Source: Bordetella genomosp. 8 (GTDB lineage Bacteria > Pseudomonadota > Gammaproteobacteria > Burkholderiales > Burkholderiaceae_B). Taken from it: a DNA stretch of 64,000 nt. Positions 55,948-63,344 of this stretch are shown here, piece after piece. The translations under genes and the position numbers were made by a program. Under the pieces are notes generated by a model, which saw only the letters and a program-made list of their open reading frames with translations, searched no databases and was not told the DNA's origin. Location: positions 4,402,001 to 4,466,000 of the forward strand of contig NZ_CP021108.1 of the NCBI RefSeq assembly GCF_002119685.1. The letters are read 5' to 3'. The first letter of the stretch is position 1. Every line of letters begins with the position of its first letter.

Positions 55948-56273
55948 ATGCATCTGTCCACGCTGCCTTTTCAGCAACAACGTGCGCCGTTGATCACTGT
56001 CGTGAACGAACGGACCAACTGACGTTACCTGGGCCATGGCGACTCGTCTGATCAATTCGCGCCGACAGTCAATATAGAAATTCGTCGATTCAGCCTGGGT
56101 GATCTGCAATAGGCGATCTCACGCACGGATCGACCACCGCAAGCACCGAATAACTCGCCGCCCTGGCGCGGCGAGTTTCGCTTTATCCCCTCCAGCGCAG
56201 CATCCGCTGTGCATCCTCCCTTTCTTCCATAGCGCCCATTCTGCCGGCGCTGCCTGTCTTTCCCGGAGAACTC
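55948..56273. other. Non-coding gap right of the cargo gene
   Basis: About 325 bp. It holds the right hairpin (56152-56177) and returns to the GC-rich T4SS style after it. No gene seen. Confidence 0.6.
56152..56177. repeat. Right hairpin AACTCGCCG/CGGCGAGTT flanking the cargo
   Basis: A 9-bp perfect stem followed by TCGCTTT. It shares ACTCGCCG...CGGCGAGTTTC with the left hairpin at 53079, so the pair brackets the cargo. Confidence 0.6.
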
Positions 56274-56375
56274 ATGAAGGCCGCCCTTCCGGCTGCGCTC
56301 GTCGCGGCTCGCCTTTTGTCGTCTGTACGCTCGGGCATTTCGCGCTTTGCAACCAGCGGAGGCGGAGATGTCTGA
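56274..56375 (+). CDS. 33-codon ORF in the virB7 position
   Basis: Begins MKAALPAALVAARLL after a good GGAG site, ends overlapping the virB8 start. The N-terminus resembles a signal peptide but there is no lipobox Cys as expected of VirB7. It may be a degenerate virB7 or a translation-coupling leader. Confidence 0.35.
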   Translation: MKAALPAALVAARLLSSVRSGISRFATSGGGDV

Positions 56376-57048
56376 ACTCGATCCCAACCTATCTCTCGAC
56401 GCCCAGCTAGAACGCTCGCGAGGCGCAGAAAGAGACCTACTCACCGAGCTGCTCTCCTCCCGGCGTACTGCTTGGCGCGTCGCCACCGCTGGCCTCGTCA
56501 TTGCAGCACTTGCCGCCGGCGCGCTGCTCACCATCTTCCCCCTCAAAACGCCGCCGATCCTGTACGCAGTGCGTGTCGACAACGCCAAAGGACAAATCGA
56601 CCATATCACCCGCCTGGGAGACGCCCAGGAGGACTACGGCGACCGCATGGATCGCTATTTTCTGCATCAGTACGTGCTCGCCTGCGAAAGCTACGACTGG
56701 TACACGATCCAGAACACCTATGACCGCTGCGGGCTCTTCAGCGCCCCGAGCGTGCAGAAGGCGTACTACAAGAAATTCCAGGGCGACGACAGCCTGGACA
56801 AGGTCTACGGCAATCACACCCGCGTCGTCATCCACGTCCGGTCGATCACGCTTGGCCCCAAGCAAAGCGCCACGGTGCGCTTCACGCAGACCACAGAGGG
56901 CGACAACGCGCCGGCCAAATCGAAGCAGTTCATCGCGACCATTGCGTATCACTACGTCAATACACCGATCTCCGAGAGCGTCGGGCGCGACAACCCCCTT
57001 GGCTTTCAAGTCGTGAGCTACACAACCGACATCGAAACCGTGAGGTAA
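56368..57048 (+). CDS. virB8: VirB8, T4SS inner-membrane assembly protein
   Basis: 226 residues from ATG 56368 (GGAGG 6-10 nt upstream). One membrane helix at about 33-55 (VATAGLVIAALAAGALLTIF), then the VirB8 periplasmic domain (YGDRMDRYFLHQYVLACESYDWYTIQ, YVNTPISESVGRDNPLGFQVVSY; the last contains the NPxG turn). Nucleates the core complex. Confidence 0.92.
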   Translation: MSELDPNLSLDAQLERSRGAERDLLTELLSSRRTAWRVATAGLVIAALAAGALLTIFPLKTPPILYAVRVDNAKGQIDHITRLGDAQEDYGDRMDRYFLHQYVLACESYDWYTIQNTYDRCGLFSAPSVQKAYYKKFQGDDSLDKVYGNHTRVVIHVRSITLGPKQSATVRFTQTTEGDNAPAKSKQFIATIAYHYVNTPISESVGRDNPLGFQVVSYTTDIETVR

Positions 57049-57053
57049 CCACC

Positions 57054-57629
57054 ATGGACAAGAACCAAGTCAATGCGCTCGCCCGTCGCCTGGAAACCGC
57101 CGATCGGCTGACCAATGCGGAGCGCGTTGCAATCCTGCGCGACATCGAACGGTATGCCCGGCATGACCTCTACGGCGCGGCCAAGCTCTGCAAGGATCAC
57201 CTGAATGAACGCGCCGACTTGCGGCTGCCCACCGCCGTCATGGCCGCGGAACGTATCGGACGCCATTTCGAGATGCGCACGAACGAAGCACGCCGGCCCG
57301 TCGAGCTCTACGGCGAACAGGACAAACAGATCCGGCAACCTGACGATGGCCGCCATTACGAGGGGCCGATCGTCGGCACCACGCCCAATTGTGTCATCCA
57401 GCTTGACCGGGACACGGGTGACCTCATCGTACACAACCGTGCTTCACTGGTCCGCGCGTTCGAGTCGACCGAAATCGACAGGTCGCTGACGATCAACTAT
57501 CCCTTCAAGGCGGTCGGCGGCGTGGGTCTGGTCACCGAAATCGGCCACGGCCATGACAAGGCGCACGAACATCAACTGGCGCGTGGGCACCACCACGCTG
57601 CCGAACACGCCATGGAACACGACCGATGA
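57054..57629 (+). CDS. KfrB-domain-like protein
   Basis: 191 residues, soluble. The central part (HYEGPIVGTTPNCVIQLDRDTGDLIVHNRASL, about 101-132) has the pattern of the KfrB domain found on broad-host-range plasmids, where it accompanies the segregation factor KfrA. The C-terminus is His-rich. Unusual between virB8 and virB9; the TGA overlaps the virB9 start (ATGA). Role inferred. Confidence 0.5.
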   Translation: MDKNQVNALARRLETADRLTNAERVAILRDIERYARHDLYGAAKLCKDHLNERADLRLPTAVMAAERIGRHFEMRTNEARRPVELYGEQDKQIRQPDDGRHYEGPIVGTTPNCVIQLDRDTGDLIVHNRASLVRAFESTEIDRSLTINYPFKAVGGVGLVTEIGHGHDKAHEHQLARGHHHAAEHAMEHDR

Positions 57630-58492
57630 ATCGCGCAGTCAAGCTTATCGTCGGGGCGATATGCGCCGTGGCGCTGGGTTCGGCGTGGCAACCTTCCCTG
57701 GCGCTGGATCATCCCCACGCCTCGCCCAAGGATTCGCGTATCCGATGGGCGAACTACGACCCCGACAACGTCATCGAAGTGGACACGGCCCTGGGTGTCG
57801 CGACGCAGATCGAACTGGCCAAGGACGAACACTACGTCACCCATGCCTTCGGCGACGGGGCAGCCTATGCGTTTCAGCAGATCGGCAACCACCTGCTGCT
57901 CAAGCCCATCGTGGAGCAGGCGGACACGAACCTGCTCTACATCACCGACAAACGCAGCTATTCGTTTTCCTTGCGGTACGTGACGCCGTCAGACGAAAAA
58001 GCGGAGAAATCCGCCGGCACCAAGGCTGCAAAGAAGCCCAATTCCGAGGGCTTCTTCCGCCTGGTGCTGCGCTATCCGGACGACGAGCAGGCCAGCGAAA
58101 AGGTGCGCGACGATAAGACATTCATCGCGCGGGCGTTGGCCAAGACCGAAGGCGCCATAAACTGGACGGACTACACGATGAACGGCGACACGTCGATCGC
58201 GCCCGTCAATGCCTGGGACGATGGCGCGCAGACGTGGCTGCGCTTCGCACCTGGCCAGGACCTGCCGGCGGTGTACTTCGTCGACGCCGATGGCCAGGAA
58301 GTCATTCCGAACCGGCATATGGCCGACGAACACACCATCGTTCTTCACCGGACCTCGGCGTTATGGCACCTTCGCCTGGGCAACCAGGTCCTGGCGATCC
58401 ACAACGATTCGCCCATACCAGCCCGCAGCCTGCCCACGCGCACGATCTCTCCTGCGGTGGAGCGGGTTATCCGTGAGGAGCCTGGTCAATGA
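57626..58492 (+). CDS. virB9: VirB9, T4SS outer-membrane core protein
   Basis: 288 residues with a signal peptide (to ~26, SLA) and VirB9/TrbG beta-domain motifs (HYVTHAFGDGAAYAF, NLLYITDKRSYSFSLRY; YFVDADGQEVIPNRHMADEH near the end). Forms the outer core ring with VirB7/VirB10. Overlaps virB10 (ATGA). Confidence 0.92.
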   Translation: MNRAVKLIVGAICAVALGSAWQPSLALDHPHASPKDSRIRWANYDPDNVIEVDTALGVATQIELAKDEHYVTHAFGDGAAYAFQQIGNHLLLKPIVEQADTNLLYITDKRSYSFSLRYVTPSDEKAEKSAGTKAAKKPNSEGFFRLVLRYPDDEQASEKVRDDKTFIARALAKTEGAINWTDYTMNGDTSIAPVNAWDDGAQTWLRFAPGQDLPAVYFVDADGQEVIPNRHMADEHTIVLHRTSALWHLRLGNQVLAIHNDSPIPARSLPTRTISPAVERVIREEPGQ

Positions 58493-59652
58493 AATGGTTC
58501 AAGCGAAGCAAATCCAGGGGCAAACCCATCGACGCGGTCGCTGCCATCGAGGCCGAACAGGTCGAGGGCCGCGGCCGTCCGGACCTGGAAGGGTCGGCGC
58601 GACCGATCGCACCCGGCGCCAAGGCGTTCATGCTGCTTCTTTTCGTCGCCGCGACCATGTTGCTGGGTATCGTCACCTGGCGGGCCATGGCCACACGCGG
58701 CGGAGAGGATGCCTCCGCACCCGATGCCGCCCCAAAGGGGAGAATCGAGAACCTGCTGCCTGGCCTGAAACTGTCGCTGCCCAAACCGCCGGCCGCGCCG
58801 CCACCGGAAGCCAAACCACCCGAGGCGGTGCCGGCGATGGTCGCGGCCACGCCCGATCCGAAAGGTAGCGTGTCGCTCGCGGCAGTCGCCGGGCCAAAGA
58901 TCGACGATGTCACGAAACGACGTCTCACCAGTGGCCTGCAAGGTCCGAAGGTAGAAAAGAGCGACTCGGCCAGCCCGCCGTCGGCTGCTCGCCCACAGCA
59001 GTCCGACAGCGGTCCGATGGCCGATAAACTCCGACCGCTCAAGCTCGCCGCAGCCAAGGCGTCGCTGCTAGGGAACCGGGACTTCTTGCTTACCCAGGGC
59101 ACCATGATCGACTGCGCTATGGAGACCAAGCTGGTTAGCGCCCAGGCCGGCATGATCAGTTGCTACGCCACGCACGAAATCCGGTCCACCAATGGCCGCG
59201 TCGCCCTGATCGACCCAGGCACGCTCTTTATCGGCTACCAGCAGAGCGTGCTCGCGCACGGGCAGCCACGCATCGGCGTCGTCTGGTCCCGTCTAGAAAC
59301 CCCCGAGGGCGTAGTCATCAACCTGGATTCGCCAGGCACGGGGGCGCTGGGCGAGGCTGGATTGAACGGGTACATCGACACGCACTTCGCGGAGCGTTTC
59401 GGCGGAGCAATCCTGGTAAGCCTCATCAGCGACTTCGGCACCTGGGCCAGTTCGCGCGGCAACAACGACAGCGGCTCGATCCGCTTCGACAGCACGGACG
59501 ACGCCGCCAAGAACGCCGTGACGACCGTGCTGGACAACTCGATCAACATCCCGCCCACCCTGTACCGCAACCAGGGAGGCCGTGTCGGGATCTTCGCCGC
59601 GCGCGACCTGGATTTCAGCTCGGTATACCAGTTACGCGCTGTTCAACAGTAG
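58489..59652 (+). CDS. virB10: VirB10, T4SS energy-coupled core protein
   Basis: 387 residues: membrane helix 46-63 (LLLFVAATMLLGIVTWR), a Pro-rich periplasmic linker (90-125) and the TrbI/VirB10 beta-barrel (KLVSAQAGMISCYATHEIRSTNGRVALIDPGTLFIGYQ onward). Spans both membranes and gates the channel. Confidence 0.92.
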   Translation: MKWFKRSKSRGKPIDAVAAIEAEQVEGRGRPDLEGSARPIAPGAKAFMLLLFVAATMLLGIVTWRAMATRGGEDASAPDAAPKGRIENLLPGLKLSLPKPPAAPPPEAKPPEAVPAMVAATPDPKGSVSLAAVAGPKIDDVTKRRLTSGLQGPKVEKSDSASPPSAARPQQSDSGPMADKLRPLKLAAAKASLLGNRDFLLTQGTMIDCAMETKLVSAQAGMISCYATHEIRSTNGRVALIDPGTLFIGYQQSVLAHGQPRIGVVWSRLETPEGVVINLDSPGTGALGEAGLNGYIDTHFAERFGGAILVSLISDFGTWASSRGNNDSGSIRFDSTDDAAKNAVTTVLDNSINIPPTLYRNQGGRVGIFAARDLDFSSVYQLRAVQQ

Positions 59653-59714
59653 CACCGCCTTTCTCCTCCACGATAAACGGCCCCCCGGGGTCCGTTTTCA
59701 ATTCCCTACCGACA

Positions 59715-60743
59715 ATGAACGACATTCATTCCACGCCCGAAGAAGCGCGAGAGTCCAGTCGCGCCCTGGTCGTGCGCCAGATGATGCGGCCCATCGCCGC
59801 CTATATGGAAGATGACGAGATCCGCGAGATCACGGTCCCGCGTCCCGGCGTGCTCTTTACCAGACGCAAAGGAGCCTGGTATCAGCACGACGCGCCAGAG
59901 CTGACCGTCGACTACCTGAAGGCACTCACCGATGCGATGGCGAGCTTCAATCAGAAGAACTTCACGCCCATCATGTCGCTGAAGCTTCCCGACGGCGAGC
60001 GTGCCCAGGTGGCCCAACAGCCAGCCGTTCTGGACGGCAGCTTGTCGCTGAACATCCGTAAGCACAGCTCGGTCGTCAAGACGCTGGACGAGCTCGATGC
60101 CGAGGGGGCGTTCCTGGACTGGAAGGACGTGAGTGGCCCGCTGGAGAACGCCGCGGCGTTGAGCGATCAGGACAGGGAGCTGCTGGAGCTGAAAAATAGC
60201 CGCAACACCCGCGCCTTCCTGGAAAAGGCAGTCCTTTATTGCCGCAACATGATCATCGGCGGCAAGACCGGATCCGGCAAGACGACGTTCGCCCGCAGCC
60301 TGATCGAATGCGTGCCGACGCACGAGCGGATCATCACCATCGAGGACGTACACGAGCTCTTCCTGCCGCGCCATCCGAACCGCGTGCACATGATCTACGG
60401 GGCCGACGAAGGGCAGATATCGGCGACCGATTGCATTGCCGCCTGCATGCGTAGCTCGCCCGATCGGATTTTCCTGTCCGAACTGCGCGGCTCGGAAGCC
60501 TGGGAATACCTCACGGCGCTCAATACCGGCCACCCGGGCTCGGTGACCACCACGCACGCCAACAGCGCGCGCGACACCTTCGATCGGGTCGCGCTGCTGG
60601 TGAAGCAGTCCACCGCGGGCAACCAGATCGACATCGATACGATCCGTCGATTTCTGTACAGCACGCTGGACATCTCGCTTTACTTCGCCCACTACAAGCT
60701 GGTCGAGGTCTATTTCAACCCAGGGCGCGCGCTGCTCGCCTGA
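59715..60743 (+). CDS. virB11: VirB11, T4SS hexameric ATPase
   Basis: 342 residues from ATG 59715; the longer frame is out of phase with virB10 and rejected. Walker A GGKTGSGKT at 182-190, Asp box ITIEDVHELF, His box TTTHANS, and the family GSVTTTHA motif. Directs the switch from pilus biogenesis to DNA transfer. Confidence 0.92.
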   Translation: MNDIHSTPEEARESSRALVVRQMMRPIAAYMEDDEIREITVPRPGVLFTRRKGAWYQHDAPELTVDYLKALTDAMASFNQKNFTPIMSLKLPDGERAQVAQQPAVLDGSLSLNIRKHSSVVKTLDELDAEGAFLDWKDVSGPLENAAALSDQDRELLELKNSRNTRAFLEKAVLYCRNMIIGGKTGSGKTTFARSLIECVPTHERIITIEDVHELFLPRHPNRVHMIYGADEGQISATDCIAACMRSSPDRIFLSELRGSEAWEYLTALNTGHPGSVTTTHANSARDTFDRVALLVKQSTAGNQIDIDTIRRFLYSTLDISLYFAHYKLVEVYFNPGRALLA

Positions 60744-60763
60744 CATCGATGTGGAGCCCACCC

Positions 60764-61036
60764 ATGAGCTCTGGCGCACGACGCTACCGGTCGCGCAATA
60801 CGCGCGTGAGCGACGCTTACAAGATCATGCAGCAGGTCTACGAACGCTGCCAGGCCGCCGGCGAGTCCCCGCAGACGACGCACCTGGCCATCCAGGCGGC
60901 ATACCCCTGGGGCGAACGTCGCCGCTGGCCCTACAAGGCGTGGCTCATCGCGCGCCGCGAGTTCTACGAGGCACATGGCCTGCCGCTGCGGGAGCGTCGC
61001 TCCATCGCCGAGGTCATCGAGGAGATCGCCTCGTGA
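60764..61036 (+). CDS. Small basic protein, unknown function
   Basis: 90 residues from ATG 60764 (GGAG 7 nt upstream). Predicted helical and basic (MQQVYERCQAAGE, GERRRWPYKAWLIARREF). Last gene of the vir operon; a 7-bp GC hairpin (61041-61058) lies directly after it. No family recognised. Confidence 0.5.
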   Translation: MSSGARRYRSRNTRVSDAYKIMQQVYERCQAAGESPQTTHLAIQAAYPWGERRRWPYKAWLIARREFYEAHGLPLRERRSIAEVIEEIAS

Positions 61037-61070
61037 CCAGCCGGCCCCGCCGGGCCGGTCGGCAGCACCG

Positions 61071-61083
61071 TTTACCCGGTAAA
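61071..61083. promoter_or_regulatory. Palindrome TTTACC-C-GGTAAA, candidate operator
   Basis: Perfect 6-bp arms 23 bp upstream of the helix-turn-helix gene. Suggests autoregulation or binding by an element-encoded repressor. Confidence 0.45.
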
Positions 61084-61105
61084 AGAATTCCACACGAGGG
61101 ACGCT

Positions 61106-62152
61106 ATGAGCGTTGACGCTTCCAAATGGGCCACACGGGCAGACGTCCAGAAGTCATCGTCCAAGACCGTCCTGATGAGCCTGGCGCACCTGGTGCGCTA
61201 TGACGCCTCCGATTGGACGGCCTTCGCGTCGATCGAGTACCTGGCCAAGGTCACCCACCTGAATCGCAAAACGGTCATTGAGGCACTCGGCCGGCTGCGC
61301 GAGTTGGGCGCTATTGTGGACACCGGCCTGCGTGCCGGCAGCAACCGGAGCTGTGTCGTCTACCGGCTGTGCCCGAATGCCGTGCCCACCCTCGATTTCG
61401 GGGCAGCGCCCAGCTATGCCGGTGGCCACCTGCAGGGCCACGCGAACCAGGGCGGTCTCGACCTGGCCGGGGACGACGATCGCGGCGACGTTGGAGGAGG
61501 TGGCCAGCCCGCCGATGCGGCGGAAGGCACGCTGCCGTCACAGCCGGCGCCCCTGGCCGACCTCGTGGCGTGCGGCGAAGAATCCGCCGAGATCTGCGAT
61601 ACGCCGGCGTATTCGACCATGGGGCACGCGCCCTCCACGACAGTCACGGAGTCCGTCGGCGCCAGTCACGTCACATCGTCCAATCTCGCCACGGCGACAA
61701 CGAACGACACTGACGCGTTCCGAGCGACAGCACAGCCTCACCCCAGACGTCAGGCCCCGCACCCTCCACGGGCGTCTCCGTGCGAGCCCGCCGGCGCTGG
61801 CGCCACACGACTACCGCAGGGCTGGACGCTTCCCGATCGATGGCGCGCCTGGACGTGCCGCGAACGGCCGCATTGGAGCGACGAGAAGATCGACGCCATT
61901 GCCGCGACGTTCAGCGCGTATTGGCGCACCAAAGCTGGCCAGGACGGTTGCTCCGCGAACTGGTTCGAGTCCTGGCGACTATGGGTGTTCCGGGAACGGG
62001 GCGACGCCAGACACGGCTGCACACCCTGGCACGGCAGTTGGAGCGGGATCGTGGCGAAGGGGCATTCGCTGGGACTGCACCAGGAGCCTGATGAGCCAGC
62101 CCCAAATTTCCGGGCGCGCGTACTTCGCGCGGCGGAGTTGCCACCGAACTGA
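61106..62152 (+). CDS. Helix-turn-helix protein with DnaT-like C-terminus (replication-linked)
   Basis: 348 residues. Residues 1-90 form a winged helix (TAFASIEYLAKVTHLNRKTVIEALGRLRELGAIVDTG) of the type found in plasmid replication initiators. A low-complexity linker (105-235) leads to a C-terminal LPDRWRAWTCRERPHWSDEKIDAIAATFSAYWRTKAG region, resembling the DnaT/phage replication protein motif. A perfect DnaA box lies 4 bp past the stop. Probably a replication initiator or primosome loader of the element. Confidence 0.6.
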   Translation: MSVDASKWATRADVQKSSSKTVLMSLAHLVRYDASDWTAFASIEYLAKVTHLNRKTVIEALGRLRELGAIVDTGLRAGSNRSCVVYRLCPNAVPTLDFGAAPSYAGGHLQGHANQGGLDLAGDDDRGDVGGGGQPADAAEGTLPSQPAPLADLVACGEESAEICDTPAYSTMGHAPSTTVTESVGASHVTSSNLATATTNDTDAFRATAQPHPRRQAPHPPRASPCEPAGAGATRLPQGWTLPDRWRAWTCRERPHWSDEKIDAIAATFSAYWRTKAGQDGCSANWFESWRLWVFRERGDARHGCTPWHGSWSGIVAKGHSLGLHQEPDEPAPNFRARVLRAAELPPN

Positions 62153-62155
62153 CGG

Positions 62156-62164
62156 TTATCCACA
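62156..62164. promoter_or_regulatory. DnaA box TTATCCACA
   Basis: Exact match to the DnaA consensus, adjacent to the replication-like gene and to repeated motifs. Suggests an origin (oriV) for the excised element. Confidence 0.6.
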
Positions 62165-62176
62165 ACCTGGTCCGAC

Positions 62177-62293
62177 GCCTGGCCCAATTATGGGCCTGTA
62201 CCGAAATCGGGCCTGGCCCGGTTTTCCTCTGCGCCCAGCCCGTTTTTCCAATCGCCTGGCCCGAAAACGGCTCGCCGCCTGGCCCGAAAACGG
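62177..62293. repeat. Iteron-like repeats (four GCCTGGCCC copies)
   Basis: Copies start at 62177, 62211, 62254 and 62277. The last two extend to a 17-bp perfect repeat (GCCTGGCCCGAAAACGG). Spacing (34, 43, 23) is irregular, so they are iteron-like rather than classic iterons. Confidence 0.55.
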
Positions 62294-62443
62294 GACCCTA
62301 TAGGTTTTTACAGGTTAAAGGGTTTGAGAGAGGGTCGCGCGCGAGACACCGGCCGAAAATCGAAGGCCGATCCGCCTACCCTCCGGTCGCTGCGCTCCCT
62401 GCGCCCCGCCGCCTGCGGCGCCGGCCTGGAACCCATAGCTGAT

Positions 62444-62497
62444 GTCCCCCTTCCCACCGGCGCGGTGCGCCGTCGGGCGGGGGAGACGCAGCCCCCC
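62444..62497. repeat. 54-bp imperfect direct repeat, copy 1
   Basis: Pairs with 62659-62712: 46 of 54 positions are identical by my count. Each copy holds a hairpin built from GGCG/CGCC arms; several changes fall in its loop, which favours selection on structure. Part of the non-coding tract 62153-62879. Confidence 0.65.
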
Positions 62498-62658
62498 GGC
62501 ACGATCGGGGCTTGCGCCCCGCCGCGCCCCTCTAGCCGCAGCGTCCTCGCCGTTGGATCGATCATCAGCCGCGGCAGACCGTCCTGGATTGCCCGTGCAC
62601 ACCGTCGTCGCTCCCAAACGCGGGGCGCACTCACCCCTGTCCCACCGGGATAGCAACA

Positions 62659-62712
62659 GTCCCCCTTCCCGCCGGCGTCGAACGCCGTCGGGCGGTGGAG
62701 AGGTAGCCCCCC
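62659..62712. repeat. 54-bp imperfect direct repeat, copy 2
   Basis: See copy 1, 215 bp upstream. Followed at once by a run of perfect hairpins. Confidence 0.65.
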
Positions 62713-62718
62713 AAGCGC

Positions 62719-62812
62719 GGGGGCATGCTGCCCCCCTGGCCGGCCGCTCGAGGCGGCCGCGCTTCCGACCCCCTGGGGAACCGCGAGGGTTCCCCCACGC
62801 CCGCAAGCGGGC
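62719..62812. repeat. Cluster of perfect hairpins before the stability genes
   Basis: GGGGGCA-TGC-TGCCCCC (62719-62735), GGCCGC-TCGAG-GCGGCC (62742-62758), GGGGAACC-GCGAG-GGTTCCCC (62775-62795) and GCCCGC-AA-GCGGGC (62799-62812). Their density suggests an oriT, single-strand initiation site or structured leader. No nick motif recognised. Confidence 0.55.
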
Positions 62813-62879
62813 GCGGCTCCCCCTCCCGTCAACCCCGTCAGCAGCCCGGCAAAGCTGGGCATCTCGTCATGAGAAACCA

Positions 62880-63332
62880 ATGAACACGACGCCTGATCCC
62901 TCGCTCCCTTCGCTCGGCGACATCGAGAAGCGCCTTCGTGAGCTCGGCAAGACGCAGCGGCGCGCTCAATTGCGCGCCCTGATGCCTGCCATCGATTCCT
63001 TGTCCACCCAAGGCGTGTCCTACGCTGCCATGGCGCACCAGCTGACAGACGCTGGCCTTGCCCTGGCCCCGGAATCGCTGCGTAAAGCGCTGTACCGGTG
63101 GCGGCGCCGCAACGCCGGCACAGCCTCCACGCCTGGATCCACCGCGCGGGCGGCGGCCTTGACTCGCGCAGCGTCGCCTGTCCCGCCCATCCAGCCGCAT
63201 AGCCCGACACCGCTTAGGTCCTATTCGCAAACCGCGCCCCACATCTCCAGTAAAGCCGACCTGGCCAAGCTGCGCGATGCGGACACCATCCCTGATCTGA
63301 ACGCGCTGGCCGAACTCGGCCGGCGGAAATAG
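62880..63332 (+). CDS. Small basic protein upstream of the StbB-like ATPase
   Basis: 150 residues from ATG 62880 (MNTTPDPSLPSLGD). A short helical N-terminal half (KRLRELGKTQRRAQLRALMPAI) contains an SLRKALYRWRRR segment like a DNA-binding helix; the rest is Pro/Ser/Ala-rich. It is in the position of a DNA-binding partner (such as StbA or TraD-like) of the ATPase that starts 12 bp later. The long upstream frame is rejected because it would read through the hairpins. Confidence 0.5.
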   Translation: MNTTPDPSLPSLGDIEKRLRELGKTQRRAQLRALMPAIDSLSTQGVSYAAMAHQLTDAGLALAPESLRKALYRWRRRNAGTASTPGSTARAAALTRAASPVPPIQPHSPTPLRSYSQTAPHISSKADLAKLRDADTIPDLNALAELGRRK

Positions 63333-63344
63333 GAGCATTCCCTC

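Noticed and set aside
62442..63332. 296-residue version of the gene before StbB
   Set aside because: The N-terminal 146 codons would cross hairpins and repeats and are Arg/Pro-rich noise; ATG 62880 starts the protein-like part.
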